Of a stretch of DNA of 64,000 nucleotides, positions 1 to 10,720 are shown in pieces. The DNA comes from an uncultured SAR116 cluster alpha proteobacterium (GTDB lineage: Bacteria > Pseudomonadota > Alphaproteobacteria > Puniceispirillales > Marisalimonadaceae): positions 1 through 64,000 of the forward strand of contig CACJFI010000007.1 in NCBI GenBank assembly GCA_902592615.1, written 5' to 3'. The position numbers and the translations under genes are program-made. Below the pieces are notes generated by a model that was given only the letters and a program-made list of their open reading frames with translations, made no database searches and was not told the DNA's origin. Numbering within the stretch: the first letter of the stretch is position 1; every line of letters starts with the position of its first letter.

Positions 1-3
1 TCA

Positions 4-738
4 ATGGAAGTAAGACCTGGAGTTATAGCAGGTTTTGGAGGAAAAGTGTTTGTAAGACCAAAAGGTGGTACCCCAGAGTCATTTTCAAAATTTAATATTG
101 GAGAACCTACAGTAGCGAGGTTTGACGAACCTAATCCTTCCAGTCTTGGGGATACAAAAGGAGACACTACTCATTTTGATATAATTGATAAATGGGGAAA
201 CATGATTGCTGGCACTCCAAGTGGAGGTTGGTTGCAGAGCTCTCCAGTAATTCCAAATCTTGGATTTTGTTTATCTAATAGAGGACAAATGTTTTGGTTA
301 GACGAAAACTCCCCAGCTTGCATTGGCCCAAAAAGAAGACCTAGAACTACTTTATCTCCAAGTCTTGCTTTGAAAGATGGACTGCCTTATATGGTTTTTG
401 GCACACCAGGAGGTGATCAACAAGATCAATGGTCTCTTCATTTATTTTTAAGACATGTACATTTTGGACTCAATCTTCAAGAAGCAATCGATGCCCCAGG
501 TTTCAGCACTGCACATTTTCCAAATTCATTTTATCCGAGAGAAACTGATATTGGTCATCTAGCAGTAGAAGGAAGATTTCCTAAGGAGACTATTGATGAA
601 CTTATTAAAAAAGGGCATAAAGTAATAATTGATGATGACTGGAGTCTTGGCAGAATGACAGCAGCTTCAAAGGATAATGAAATTTTAAAAGCGGCAGCCA
701 ATCCAAGATTTATGCAAGGTTACGCAATTGGAAGATAA
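4..738 (+). CDS. gamma-glutamyltransferase family protein, C-terminal portion (truncated by window start)
   Basis: GDTTHFDIIDKWGNMIAGTPSGGW resembles the Ntn nucleophile Thr region of GGT; PGGDQQDQW and C-terminal GGT-like sequence; ORF open at window edge. Confidence 0.88.
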   Translation: MEVRPGVIAGFGGKVFVRPKGGTPESFSKFNIGEPTVARFDEPNPSSLGDTKGDTTHFDIIDKWGNMIAGTPSGGWLQSSPVIPNLGFCLSNRGQMFWLDENSPACIGPKRRPRTTLSPSLALKDGLPYMVFGTPGGDQQDQWSLHLFLRHVHFGLNLQEAIDAPGFSTAHFPNSFYPRETDIGHLAVEGRFPKETIDELIKKGHKVIIDDDWSLGRMTAASKDNEILKAAANPRFMQGYAIGR

Positions 739-756
739 ATACATAAAGGTAAAAAG

Positions 757-1557
757 ATGAATGTCGGTATCGTTGGTTTTGGCTCAATAGGAACAGAAGT
801 AGCTAAAGCACTCCTAGAAGGTGTAGAAAATTTCTATCTATATGGAATTTCATCTAGAAGCAAAACAAACGCAGAAGAAAGAATTTCAAAATTAAAAAAA
901 AGCATCAAAATTTTTGACTTAGAAACTTTGATTAATAATTGTCAAATTATTATCGATTGTGCTCCAAAAGAAGCATTCAGAGATATTGCAACTCTATGTA
1001 TTAATGAAGGTAAAACATTAATAACTGTTAGTGGTTCCGGTATACTTGATAATTTTGATTTAATTGAAACACCAAAAAAAAACAACTCTCAAATAATTTT
1101 AGCAACAGGTGCCATATTAGGTTTAGATGCATTAAGAGCAGCTGCAGAATCCACAATTCATTCTGTTAAAATGACTACTCGGAAACCACCTAATGCACTT
1201 TTAAAAGCACCATATGTCATTAAAAAAAATATAGAACTTGATCAATTATCAGAATCTAAGTTAATTTTTAAAGGCTCAGCTACTGAAGGTGCAAAAGCTT
1301 TTCCAGCGAATGTTAATGTAGCAGCTGCTGTTGGGCTAGCGGGTATAGGTGCTAATAAAACCCAACTTGAAATATGGGCAGATCCAAATCTAGAAAGAAA
1401 CACGCATAAAGTTGAGGTCAAATCGGATAGCGCAGAATTTGAAATGTCTATTCAAAATGTTCAAACACCAGAAAATCCAGGAACTGGAAGAATTACAGGA
1501 TTAAGTGTAATTGCTTGTTTAAGAGGTCTAAAATCTTCCCTTAAAGTTGGATCTTAA
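757..1557 (+). CDS. aspartate dehydrogenase family protein (NadX-like)
   Basis: N-terminal Rossmann GIVGFGSIGTEVAKALLEG; C-terminal FPANVNVAAAVGLAGIGANKTQLEIWADP typical of aspartate dehydrogenase. Confidence 0.85.
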   Translation: MNVGIVGFGSIGTEVAKALLEGVENFYLYGISSRSKTNAEERISKLKKSIKIFDLETLINNCQIIIDCAPKEAFRDIATLCINEGKTLITVSGSGILDNFDLIETPKKNNSQIILATGAILGLDALRAAAESTIHSVKMTTRKPPNALLKAPYVIKKNIELDQLSESKLIFKGSATEGAKAFPANVNVAAAVGLAGIGANKTQLEIWADPNLERNTHKVEVKSDSAEFEMSIQNVQTPENPGTGRITGLSVIACLRGLKSSLKVGS

Positions 1558-1559
1558 AA

Positions 1560-2474
1560 TTAATTTAGATTTTCTTTGTAAATTTTCATTCTTAAATAAC
1601 ACGCTTTAAGAATTGGGCAATCAAGGTTAAATTTTTCTGCTTCTGCAATTAAATCTCCAAATATTTCTTCATGCTCAGTTAATCCTTTTTTTTCTATGTC
1701 TCTAAGCATTGAAGCTTTAATAAGTGATCCGGGTGTCATTATATTTTTTAAAATATTTTCTGTTTCCAAATCACTAATAATATAACCGCTAAATTTTGCT
1801 ATTGATCTACATTCATTGTACAAGTCAGATAAAGTTTTATTACCAACTGTATGATTACTTATTTCTCCAAGTGGACAATTAAACAATGTTGTAGCACCCG
1901 CAACAGTTGCAATAAAAACCCATTTTTTCCATAAATCTAAGGTAATATCTTCTGATATAGCAACGTCAAATTTAGTTCTCTTACAAGTGTTATAAAATGA
2001 TACAAGATCATTACTTTGGTGTTTTTTTCTATCACCAAAAGTTATTTTTTTAAATTCACTAAAATGTTCAATTGAACCATTATTATTTATAGTTGAGCTT
2101 ATATGAGCCACACCACCAATTATATTTTCACTACCAAATTCTTTATCTAATTTTTCCATGTGAGTAAAACCATTCAAAAAGGGGATAATCATACCTTTTC
2201 CTTTAACGCCTTTTAAATCTCTCATAGCTTGATCTAAATCATAGGTCTTACACGAAACTAGAACAATATCGTAGATTGGTTTTAATTCATTCGATAAAAT
2301 TAAATTAGGTTCTATATTTAGGTTACCAAGTGGGCTAATAATCTTTAGTTTATTTTTTATTAATAGCGCCTTTCTTTTTGGTCTTACTAAAAAAGTTACA
2401 TCAGCACCACTTTCTTGAAGGAATCCTCCAAAAAAACCTCCAACTCCTCCAACCCCTAATACTAGTATTTTCAT
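1560..2474 (-). CDS. 2-dehydropantoate 2-reductase (ketopantoate reductase family)
   Basis: MKILVLGVGGVGGFFGGFLQESGADVTFLVRPKR Rossmann start; LVSCKTYDLDQAM; ApbA/PanE-type C-terminal domain. Confidence 0.85.
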   Translation of the reverse strand: MKILVLGVGGVGGFFGGFLQESGADVTFLVRPKRKALLIKNKLKIISPLGNLNIEPNLILSNELKPIYDIVLVSCKTYDLDQAMRDLKGVKGKGMIIPFLNGFTHMEKLDKEFGSENIIGGVAHISSTINNNGSIEHFSEFKKITFGDRKKHQSNDLVSFYNTCKRTKFDVAISEDITLDLWKKWVFIATVAGATTLFNCPLGEISNHTVGNKTLSDLYNECRSIAKFSGYIISDLETENILKNIMTPGSLIKASMLRDIEKKGLTEHEEIFGDLIAEAEKFNLDCPILKACYLRMKIYKENLN

Positions 2475-2548
2475 ATAAATCCTGGAATTTTAATTTGTTT
2501 ATTAAAGTTATATGACTGCTTCAATCTTAAGTCGATATAAATATAAAA

Positions 2549-3526
2549 TTAAATAAAATTAGAATTTTGCAATTCAGATATCTTTACCAACAAATCATCT
2601 GACAATGGTCCCATCTCAACTGCTTGCATAGAATTCTTTAAATGATCAAGTGATGCCAAACCTAATACAATACAATTCAAATTCTTATTAGATAAACCAT
2701 ATCGCAGAGCAAATTGAGCTCTGTTGCCATAAGTATCACCTACTAATTGAAATAATTTTTCAACACGTCTTTCTTCTTCTTTCATATTAATAACATGAGT
2801 GACTGGTATTTCTCTACCATGCCTAACATCAGTTGCCAACAACCCAGCTGCAAAAATCCTTATACCTATTATGCCCATATCAAATTTTTTGCAATCTGCA
2901 ATTAAACCAGAAAAGTCATGATCATTCCATTTACCTTTTTCTTTAAAATTAGCACTTGGATTTAAAAGATTATAATAGATTTGAGCTGTATCAAAATGAC
3001 CAGTTTGTATAATTTTTCTTATTGATACTGTATCCCCTAAAGCTGTAAGTCCAATATTTTTTACACGTCCATCTTCTTTAAGTTTTGTCATAATCTCACA
3101 AATATTATTATTAAATATTTGTGAGCAGGTAAGAGTATCATTATTTTCTTCAAAAGTTATTCTATTATGCAATTGATATAATTCTAATTCATCTACCTTT
3201 AATCTATTTAGCGTGTTGTCTAATTTTCTATCTAACTGTGAAACGAACGTTTCTGTAATTGTAGGATCTAATCTAGCTTTCGAAGATATCTGTAATTTAT
3301 CTGAAGCAGGAAGAGAACTTATTAAATAACCAATATTTTTTTCAGATTTACCATCACTATAACTTTCAGCTGTATCAATCCAATTAATGCCAGCCTTAAT
3401 TGAAAGTTCAATTGCTTTCTCCATTACATCAAAATTAGGGTCAATAAATAATCCTCCAACCCAACCACCACCTAGAATAACTTGGGATATATCTAGTCCT
3501 GTTCTACCTAATTTTAATTTTTTCAT
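2549..3526 (-). CDS. aldo/keto reductase
   Basis: MKKLKLGRTGLDISQVILGGG, GINWIDTAESYSDGKSE, YQLHNR, C-terminal FALRYGLSNKNLNCIVLGLAS. Confidence 0.88.
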   Translation of the reverse strand: MKKLKLGRTGLDISQVILGGGWVGGLFIDPNFDVMEKAIELSIKAGINWIDTAESYSDGKSEKNIGYLISSLPASDKLQISSKARLDPTITETFVSQLDRKLDNTLNRLKVDELELYQLHNRITFEENNDTLTCSQIFNNNICEIMTKLKEDGRVKNIGLTALGDTVSIRKIIQTGHFDTAQIYYNLLNPSANFKEKGKWNDHDFSGLIADCKKFDMGIIGIRIFAAGLLATDVRHGREIPVTHVINMKEEERRVEKLFQLVGDTYGNRAQFALRYGLSNKNLNCIVLGLASLDHLKNSMQAVEMGPLSDDLLVKISELQNSNFI

Positions 3527-3611
3527 AATATTAGTATCTTTATCTATTTTTAGTTGTATTAGATTAGTTAGTGAATACTTCTTATTTCAACTTATTTGAA
3601 ATAAAATAATA

Positions 3612-3907
3612 AATAAAGACAAAATAATTTTTAAAAATCTAATATTAGGTTCACTTTTTGCGTCCATTTCAGCGGCAATTGGTAGATCAACTTTTGTTTT
3701 CACAAGACTAATTGTTGATGATTAAGATCCATTTACTCTTAGTTTTTTACGTCATGGATTAACTGGAGTTATTTTGTTTTTGCTTTCTATTTCTGTATTT
3801 TTAAAAACAAAATTTTTAATATAGGACAAAATTCCTTAGCAATTTTGGGATTAGCCATGATAATAATTTTCGCAATTACACTAGCTAATTGGAGAATAAA
3901 GAAATAA
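3612..3907 (+). pseudogene. decayed EamA/DMT-family transporter remnant
   Basis: Translation gives LGSLFASISAAIGRSTFVFTRLIVDD*DPFTLSFLRHGLTGVILFLLSI..., then a frame change to GQNSLAILGLAMIIIFAITLANWRIKK*; EamA-like ends with an in-frame stop, a frameshift and the middle missing. Confidence 0.7.
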
Positions 3908-3919
3908 TTATAGACAGTT

Positions 3920-5392
3920 TTATTTAAGTTTCTCTTTAAGTAGTTTATTTACAACTCCTGGGTTTGCTTTACCTTGGGATAATTTCATAACTTGTCCTAC
4001 AAAAAAACCAAAAAGTTTATCTTTCCCACTTAAATATTCATTAACCTTTTCTTGGTTGTCTGAGATTACTTGATCTATCAATTTTAAGATTTCTGAATCA
4101 TCAGAAACTTGCTCAAGTCCTTTTTCTTTTACAATTTCAGAAGGTGACTTTTTACTTTTCATCATATTTGAAAATACTTCTTTTGCAATTTTACCTGAAA
4201 TAGTTCCATTTGATATCAAAGAAATTAGTTCTCCAAGATTTTCAGAAGTAATTGGTGATTCTGAGAAAGACAAATTATCTTTTTTTAAAGCACCAAATAA
4301 TTCAGTTATCATCCAATTTGCCGTAAGCTTTCCGTCTCTTCCATTTGCTGCTTGTTGGTAAAAATCAACGTAATCTTTTTCCTCTACAAGAATAGATGCA
4401 TCATAAGAAGTAATACCAAAATCTTTAACTAGTCTTTTTTTAAGACTGTCTGGAAGTTCTGGGAGTTTTTCTTTAATATCTTGAACCCAACTTTCTGTAA
4501 ATTTTAGAGGCAATAAATCTGGATCAGGAAAATATCTATAATCGTGAGCATCTTCCTTACTTCTCATTGATCTAGTTTCTCCTGTGGAAGTATCAAAAAG
4601 TCTTGTTTCTTGATCTATTGTTCCACCCTCCTCCAATATATCAACTTGTCTTTCTGCTTCAGATTGTATTGCTTGAATAATAAATCTAATTGAATTTAGA
4701 TTTTTTATCTCACATCTTGTTCCAAATTCTTCTCCAGACTTTCTAACAGATACATTACAATCAGCTCTAAGTGAGCCTTCTTCCATATTTCCATCACAGG
4801 CACCAATATATCTCAGTATAGATCTAATTTTTTTAACGTATGCACCTGCTTCTTGAGGTGATCTTATATCTGGCTTTGAAACTATTTCCATTAAGGCAAC
4901 TCCAGTTCTGTTTAAATCTATATATGATTTTGTTGGATGTTGGTCATGAAGTGATTTTCCTGCATCCTGTTCTAAATGCAGTCTTTCAATACCAATTGTC
5001 TTTTGTTCACCGTCATCTAAATCGACTATAATCTCACCTTCTCCTACAATTGGTTTGGTAAATTGACTTATCTGATACCCTTGAGGTAAATCTGCATAGA
5101 AGTAATTTTTTCTATCAAAAACTGAAACATTGTTAATTTTAGCATTTAGTGCAAGTCCTGTTTTAACTGCTTGTTCCACACAAAACTCATTAATAACTGG
5201 TAGCATGCCAGGCATTGCAGCATCGACTAGGGATACATTTCTATTAGCTTCAGAACCAAAGGAAGCGGACGCTCCTGAAAACAATTTTGATTTACTTGAA
5301 ATTTGTGCATGTATTTCAAGTCCAATTACCATTTCCCATATACCAGTTTCACCCTGAATATGACCTGGCTTCAAAGTTGAAGTGTCATTCAT
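3920..5392 (-). CDS. gatB: aspartyl/glutamyl-tRNA(Asn/Gln) amidotransferase subunit B
   Basis: [53 protein letters not shown]-terminal GatB/YqeY domain. Confidence 0.97.
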   Translation of the reverse strand: MNDTSTLKPGHIQGETGIWEMVIGLEIHAQISSKSKLFSGASASFGSEANRNVSLVDAAMPGMLPVINEFCVEQAVKTGLALNAKINNVSVFDRKNYFYADLPQGYQISQFTKPIVGEGEIIVDLDDGEQKTIGIERLHLEQDAGKSLHDQHPTKSYIDLNRTGVALMEIVSKPDIRSPQEAGAYVKKIRSILRYIGACDGNMEEGSLRADCNVSVRKSGEEFGTRCEIKNLNSIRFIIQAIQSEAERQVDILEEGGTIDQETRLFDTSTGETRSMRSKEDAHDYRYFPDPDLLPLKFTESWVQDIKEKLPELPDSLKKRLVKDFGITSYDASILVEEKDYVDFYQQAANGRDGKLTANWMITELFGALKKDNLSFSESPITSENLGELISLISNGTISGKIAKEVFSNMMKSKKSPSEIVKEKGLEQVSDDSEILKLIDQVISDNQEKVNEYLSGKDKLFGFFVGQVMKLSQGKANPGVVNKLLKEKLK

Positions 5393-6852
5393 TTTGCAGC
5401 TCCATCAGCTATAAAATTAAATCCTGCATTCTTTTCTAATACTCTAGCTGTACTAATCAAGCCAGGTTCATCAAAAGAATTTGCAATCAATTGTATACCA
5501 ATTGGTAAGCCAGAATTATCTAGGCCAACTGGCAAAGAAATTCCAGGCAATCCAGCCAAGCTTGCTGGTACTGTAAAAATATCATTTAAATACATAGTTA
5601 GTGGATCTTGTTTTTTACCTAATTCGAAAGAAGTTGTTGGTGTTGAAGGGGTCAAAATATAATCTACTTTTTTGTAAACGTTCTCAAAATCTTCTTTTAT
5701 CAATCTTCTTACTTTTTGAGCTTTTAGGTAATATGCGTCATAATATCCTGAAGATAACACATAAGTACCGATCATTATCCTTCTTTTAACTTCATCGCCA
5801 AAACCATTCCCACGAGTTAATTCATACATTTCATCTAAACTAGAAGCTTCCTGTCTTATGCCGTATCTAACCCCATCATATCGAGCTAAATTACTTGAAG
5901 CTTCAGCAGGAGCAATAATATAATAAGCAGGCAGAGCATATTTAGTATGAGGCAACGAAACTGAAATTATCTCAGCTCCTTCATCTTTTAACCAATCAAT
6001 TGATTTCTCATAAAATTTTACGATATCTTCAGAAATACCATCTTGAGTGTATTCTTTTGGTATGCCTATTTTTTTTTCTTTTATCCCTTTATCCAAATAA
6101 TCCATTAAGTCTGGCATTTTTAAATTTGCTGATGTAGAGTCTTTTTGGTCATAACCAGCCATAGAATTTAACATTAAAGCAGCATCACTAACTGTTCTAG
6201 TTAGTGGACCTGCCTGATCTAAGGAAGAAGAAAATGCTACAATTCCCCATCTTGAACACCTTCCATATGTAGGTTTTAAACCAGTTATGCCACAAAAAGC
6301 TGCTGGTTGCCTTATTGAACCACCTGTATCTGTACCTGTTGCCGCCAAAGCGGACCTTGCAGCAACAGCTGCTGCTGATCCACCTGAAGAACCACCTGGA
6401 GACATTTTTTTATTTTTCAACCATGGGTTGATTACATTACCTTTAGCTGCAGTTTCATTACTAGAACCCATTGCAAATTCATCGCACGATAATTTTCCAA
6501 GAATCACTGCGCCATCATTCCATAGATTCTGAGTTACTGTACTTTCATACGTAGGTATAAAATTTTCTAAAATTTTTGAAGACGCAGTTGTTTTTATGTC
6601 TTTGGTGCAAAACATGTCTTTAATTCCTAAGGGAATTCCCTCTAGAGGTCTTGCTGTACCATTCATCAATTTTTTATCTGATTCTTTTGCCATACTTATG
6701 GCCTTATCCTCTACTATTTCAAGATAAGCACCTAATGAAAGTGTATCACTAATAGATTTCAAATAAGCTTTAGTTAATTCTAATGAAGAAATTTTTTTGT
6801 GTTTAAGAGCTTCAGTAGCCTCAACTAAATTTAAATCAAGTATTTCGGACAT
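5389..6852 (-). CDS. gatA: Asp-tRNA(Asn)/Glu-tRNA(Gln) amidotransferase subunit A
   Basis: Amidase signature [36 protein letters not shown]; adjacent to gatB and gatC. Confidence 0.97.
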   Translation of the reverse strand: MSEILDLNLVEATEALKHKKISSLELTKAYLKSISDTLSLGAYLEIVEDKAISMAKESDKKLMNGTARPLEGIPLGIKDMFCTKDIKTTASSKILENFIPTYESTVTQNLWNDGAVILGKLSCDEFAMGSSNETAAKGNVINPWLKNKKMSPGGSSGGSAAAVAARSALAATGTDTGGSIRQPAAFCGITGLKPTYGRCSRWGIVAFSSSLDQAGPLTRTVSDAALMLNSMAGYDQKDSTSANLKMPDLMDYLDKGIKEKKIGIPKEYTQDGISEDIVKFYEKSIDWLKDEGAEIISVSLPHTKYALPAYYIIAPAEASSNLARYDGVRYGIRQEASSLDEMYELTRGNGFGDEVKRRIMIGTYVLSSGYYDAYYLKAQKVRRLIKEDFENVYKKVDYILTPSTPTTSFELGKKQDPLTMYLNDIFTVPASLAGLPGISLPVGLDNSGLPIGIQLIANSFDEPGLISTARVLEKNAGFNFIADGAAK

Positions 6853-7160
6853 TATTCGATAACCTTTGGGACAACAAAAAAACCACTAGAGTTTTCAGGG
6901 GCATTTTTTAAAACTAAATCTTCAATATTACCATCATTTACAAAATCGCTCCTAAGTGGCAACTTATGTCCTGTTACAGAAGCTAATGGCTCGACATTAG
7001 AGGTATTTACTTCATCTAGCTGTGCAACAAAGCCTAATATATTATTTAAATCATTAGTAAGATTTTCTTTATTTGCTTCTGGAATATCTAAACGACAAAG
7101 CCGAGCTATTTTATTTACAGTAGGAACATCTACAATTTTATCTTTGTTAGGCATGTTCAA
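6852..7160 (-). CDS. gatC: Asp-tRNA(Asn)/Glu-tRNA(Gln) amidotransferase subunit C
   Basis: [39 protein letters not shown]...; operon with gatA/gatB. Confidence 0.95.
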   Translation of the reverse strand: MNMPNKDKIVDVPTVNKIARLCRLDIPEANKENLTNDLNNILGFVAQLDEVNTSNVEPLASVTGHKLPLRSDFVNDGNIEDLVLKNAPENSSGFFVVPKVIE

Positions 7161-7214
7161 CCCTATATTAAATTGATTAATTTTATTTTATATGAAAGTC
7201 TGTTAGCATCAATT

Positions 7215-7682
7215 ATGCCTATCTTCAAGCCTGATAAATTTTTGTTAAATATTTTGCCTAAAAAAAGACTGTTAGGAATTGACCATGGCATTAAAACTCT
7301 AGGCATTGCAATAAGCAACTCCGATATGACAGTTGCTTCACCAATAAAAACTATAAAAAGAGACAAACTCAAATCCGATTTAAGTAAATTGATTTCAATT
7401 TTTGATGAGTACGATATTACAGGATTAGTAATGGGCTGGCCACTTAATATGGATGGGAGTGTAGGTCCTAGATGCGACTCAGTAAGGGATTTTACAAATA
7501 GTGTTTTAAAAAAAAGAGATCTACCAGTTTTATTACAAGACGAAAGAATGTCTACAATGGCTATTGAAAAGCCAATGATTACAGCAGATATGACAAGAAA
7601 ACAAAGAAGTTCAAGAACTGATCAATTGGCCGCTTGTTGGATTTTGCAAACTACACTAGACGTATTAAAAAAAAAGATGTAG
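7215..7682 (+). CDS. ruvX: Holliday junction resolvase-like protein (YqgF/RuvX)
   Basis: [55 protein letters not shown] at 7215 preferred to upstream TTG. Confidence 0.93.
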   Translation: MPIFKPDKFLLNILPKKRLLGIDHGIKTLGIAISNSDMTVASPIKTIKRDKLKSDLSKLISIFDEYDITGLVMGWPLNMDGSVGPRCDSVRDFTNSVLKKRDLPVLLQDERMSTMAIEKPMITADMTRKQRSSRTDQLAACWILQTTLDVLKKKM

Positions 7683-7695
7683 TAAGATATTTTTA

Positions 7696-8670
7696 ATGAA
7701 TAAATTATTTAAAAATAATTCTGAAGTTAATAAACCTTCCCCTGTAAAATTATCATCACATCACCTTTTAGCAATAGAAGGCATGCAAAAAACTGAAATT
7801 CAGAAACTACTTGATAGAGCTGACTATTTTGCAAATTTAGATAAACACGCCGACACTAAATATTTATCTGGATATGTGGTACTAAATGTCTTTTTTGAAA
7901 ATTCAACTCGTACCAGAGTTTCATTTGAACTTGCAGCTAGAAGACTTGGAGCAGAAGTAATTAATATTTCTTTAATTAACTCATCTATAAAGAAAGGGGA
8001 AAGTTTATTAGATACTGCTAGTACTTTAAACGCAATGAAACCTGATTTATTGATAGTAAGACATCCCCATAGTGGTGCACCACTTCTATTCGCAGAATAT
8101 TTAAGTTGTAGTATTATCAATGCTGGTGACGGAAGACACGAGCACCCTACTCAAGCTTTATTAGATGCTCTAACAATCAAAAGAAGAATTGGATACCTAG
8201 AGGGTTTAAAGATTAGCATATGTGGGGATATTTCTAACAGTAGAGTAGCGAGATCAAATATACATTTGTTAACAACTATGGGTGCTGAAGTCAGATGTGT
8301 TGCTCCATCAACATTAATGCCTTCGAGCTTAGAAAAATTAGGTGTAAAATGCTTTAATGATATGAAGGAAGGAATTAAAGATACTGATGTAGTAATGTTA
8401 TTACGTCTTCAAAATGAAAGAATGTCAGGCACGGAAAATCCTTCTGAAAGAGAATATTTTAAATTTTTTGGACTTGATGAAACAAAACTTTCAATGGCCA
8501 GCCCAAATGCAGTAATCATGCATCCTGGACCAATGAATAGAGGGGTAGAAATTGCATCTGCCCTAGCGGATGATGCAAATAGAAGTTTAATAAAAACTCA
8601 AGTTGAAATGGGCGTTGCTGTGAGAATGTCAATAATTGAGGCACTAAATCATTCTAAAAATAAATCCTAA
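7696..8670 (+). CDS. pyrB: aspartate carbamoyltransferase catalytic subunit
   Basis: [61 protein letters not shown]. Confidence 0.97.
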   Translation: MNKLFKNNSEVNKPSPVKLSSHHLLAIEGMQKTEIQKLLDRADYFANLDKHADTKYLSGYVVLNVFFENSTRTRVSFELAARRLGAEVINISLINSSIKKGESLLDTASTLNAMKPDLLIVRHPHSGAPLLFAEYLSCSIINAGDGRHEHPTQALLDALTIKRRIGYLEGLKISICGDISNSRVARSNIHLLTTMGAEVRCVAPSTLMPSSLEKLGVKCFNDMKEGIKDTDVVMLLRLQNERMSGTENPSEREYFKFFGLDETKLSMASPNAVIMHPGPMNRGVEIASALADDANRSLIKTQVEMGVAVRMSIIEALNHSKNKS

Positions 8671-8678
8671 AGAATTCA

Positions 8679-10004
8679 ATGACACATACAATTTTTAAAT
8701 CTATCAAACTTATAAATCCTGCTACAAATTTTAATCAAAAAGTAAATGTAGTAATTCATAATGAAACTATTATCAATATATCCAAAGATTTAAATTTAGA
8801 AAAATTTAATAAAGATAATAAAACTATAATTTATGACTGTGAGGGTCTTACAATGTCGCCTGGTATATGTGATATCAGAGTAAATATTGGAAAGACTGAA
8901 AATCTAAAATTCACTCAAATTACTGCCGCCGAAAGCGGAATTACGTCTATGGTAATTCTACCTAATCAAACTCCAAAGTTAGACAATCCATCTATAATTG
9001 ATCATATCAAAAGACAATCAGAAGATATAAATCTTCCAAAAGTAATGGTATATGGAGCCGCAACAAAAGATCTAAACGGTCTAGAAATCAGTGAAATTGG
9101 GCTAATGTCAGAAATGGGGGCAATAGGTTTCACTAATGGGAATAAAAGCATTAAAAATAGTCTAGTTATGAGGCGATTAATGAGTTATGCAACAATGATC
9201 AATCGCCCAATAATACAACATGCAGAAGATGAAGATTTATCAGGTTTAAATCAAGCTTCAACAACCTCTATAAGAGGTGAAATGAACGAAGGAGAAATAT
9301 CTACTCGTTTAGGATTAATTGGAATTCCAGCTTGTGCTGAAGTTATTATGATTGAAAGAGATATCAGATTAGCTAAGTTGACTGGGGCTCATTATCACGT
9401 AGCACATGTGTCTACAAGAGAAGCGGTAAAAGTAATTAGGGAAGCCAAAAAGTCAGGCTTAAACATTACATGCGATACTGCTCCACCTTATTTTTCATTA
9501 AACGAAAGTAAATTGTTAACGTATAACACAGCATTTAAGTTATCTCCCCCTCTGAGAAGCGAAGATGATAGACTAGCAATTATTGAAGGAATTCAAGATG
9601 GAACAATTGATGCTATAGCATCTGATCATAGAGCTAGATCGAAGGACACAAAAGCTCAACCTTTTTCTGCCGCATCTGTTGGCGCCTCTGGAATTGAAAC
9701 TTTGTTTTCAATTACCTTAGATTTAGTACATAAAAAAATCATTGATATTAACAAAGCAATCTCGTTTTTAACTATTAACCCTGCTAAAATTTTTGGAATT
9801 GATAGCCCAAGCTTAGAAGAAGAAAAAGTAGCTGACTTTATAGTTTTTGATGAAAATGAGCCTCATACAATTAAAAAAGAAAATTTAAAGACTAGTCCAA
9901 CTCCGTTTGATAGGAAAAAAATTCATGGTAAAATCTTAGCAACTTTCATAAATGGTCAAGTTGCCTTCATGAATCAGATTTTCAAAAATAAAATAATAAA
10001 ATGA
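8679..10004 (+). CDS. pyrC: dihydroorotase-like protein (PyrC homologue adjacent to pyrB; HxH motif absent)
   Basis: Amidohydrolase family; GICDIRVNIG where active enzymes have DxHxH; retains HVAHVST and ASDHRA; next to pyrB. Confidence 0.9.
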   Translation: MTHTIFKSIKLINPATNFNQKVNVVIHNETIINISKDLNLEKFNKDNKTIIYDCEGLTMSPGICDIRVNIGKTENLKFTQITAAESGITSMVILPNQTPKLDNPSIIDHIKRQSEDINLPKVMVYGAATKDLNGLEISEIGLMSEMGAIGFTNGNKSIKNSLVMRRLMSYATMINRPIIQHAEDEDLSGLNQASTTSIRGEMNEGEISTRLGLIGIPACAEVIMIERDIRLAKLTGAHYHVAHVSTREAVKVIREAKKSGLNITCDTAPPYFSLNESKLLTYNTAFKLSPPLRSEDDRLAIIEGIQDGTIDAIASDHRARSKDTKAQPFSAASVGASGIETLFSITLDLVHKKIIDINKAISFLTINPAKIFGIDSPSLEEEKVADFIVFDENEPHTIKKENLKTSPTPFDRKKIHGKILATFINGQVAFMNQIFKNKIIK

Positions 10005-10627
10005 CTTATGATTTAAATTATTTAGTTTTAGTTACAATTTTTGTTTTTGGATATTTTTTAGGATCAATCCCTTTTGGATTAATACTCACAAAAATATCTG
10101 GATTAGGAGATATTAGAAAAATTGGCAGTGGAAATATTGGTGCTACAAATGTTTTACGAACTGGAAATAAAAAAATAGCACTTTTCACTCTTCTTCTTGA
10201 CGGTGGCAAAGGTGCATTAGCAATTTATCTAATTACAATTTTTTTTCAAAAATTTTTCGATAATAAATTTAATATGGTTGAATTTTATCAATGCACTGTT
10301 GCAATATCAGCTGTTGTAGGTCACTGTTTTCCAATTTGGCTGAGGTTTAGAGGTGGCAAGGGAGTTGCAACTGGCTTCGGTGTTATTTTATCACTTAATC
10401 TAAATATTGGTATAGTTGCACTATTGATATGGGTGCTTATTGCAAAAGTATTTAAAATAAGTTCTATCTCTGCTCTAATTGCATATTTTTTGATACCTGT
10501 TCTCATGTTTTATTATGAAACTGAAATCATATATTTTTTAAGTTCCTTTTTAATTTCATTAGTATGTTTTGTTCAGCATAAAGAAAATATAAAACGCTTA
10601 ATCAACAGATCTGAACCAAAAATATAG
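10001..10627 (+). CDS. plsY: glycerol-3-phosphate acyltransferase PlsY
   Basis: GYFLGSIPFGLILTKI, DIRKIGSGNIGATNVLRTGNKK, GHCFPIWLRFRGGKGVATGFG. Confidence 0.95.
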   Translation: MTYDLNYLVLVTIFVFGYFLGSIPFGLILTKISGLGDIRKIGSGNIGATNVLRTGNKKIALFTLLLDGGKGALAIYLITIFFQKFFDNKFNMVEFYQCTVAISAVVGHCFPIWLRFRGGKGVATGFGVILSLNLNIGIVALLIWVLIAKVFKISSISALIAYFLIPVLMFYYETEIIYFLSSFLISLVCFVQHKENIKRLINRSEPKI

Positions 10628-10720
10628 AAACATAATTATTGTTATTTCATTAAAGTAATGTTATCTGCACTAAATTAGTACATTTTGATATTTAATAAAT
10701 AAGTTCAGGAATTAAATTAA

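Noticed and set aside
7824-8120. Antisense ORFs within pyrB, topA, pepA, gatA/gatB, fliF, purF and others
   Set aside because: Lie entirely opposite strongly supported conserved genes; translations lack family motifs.
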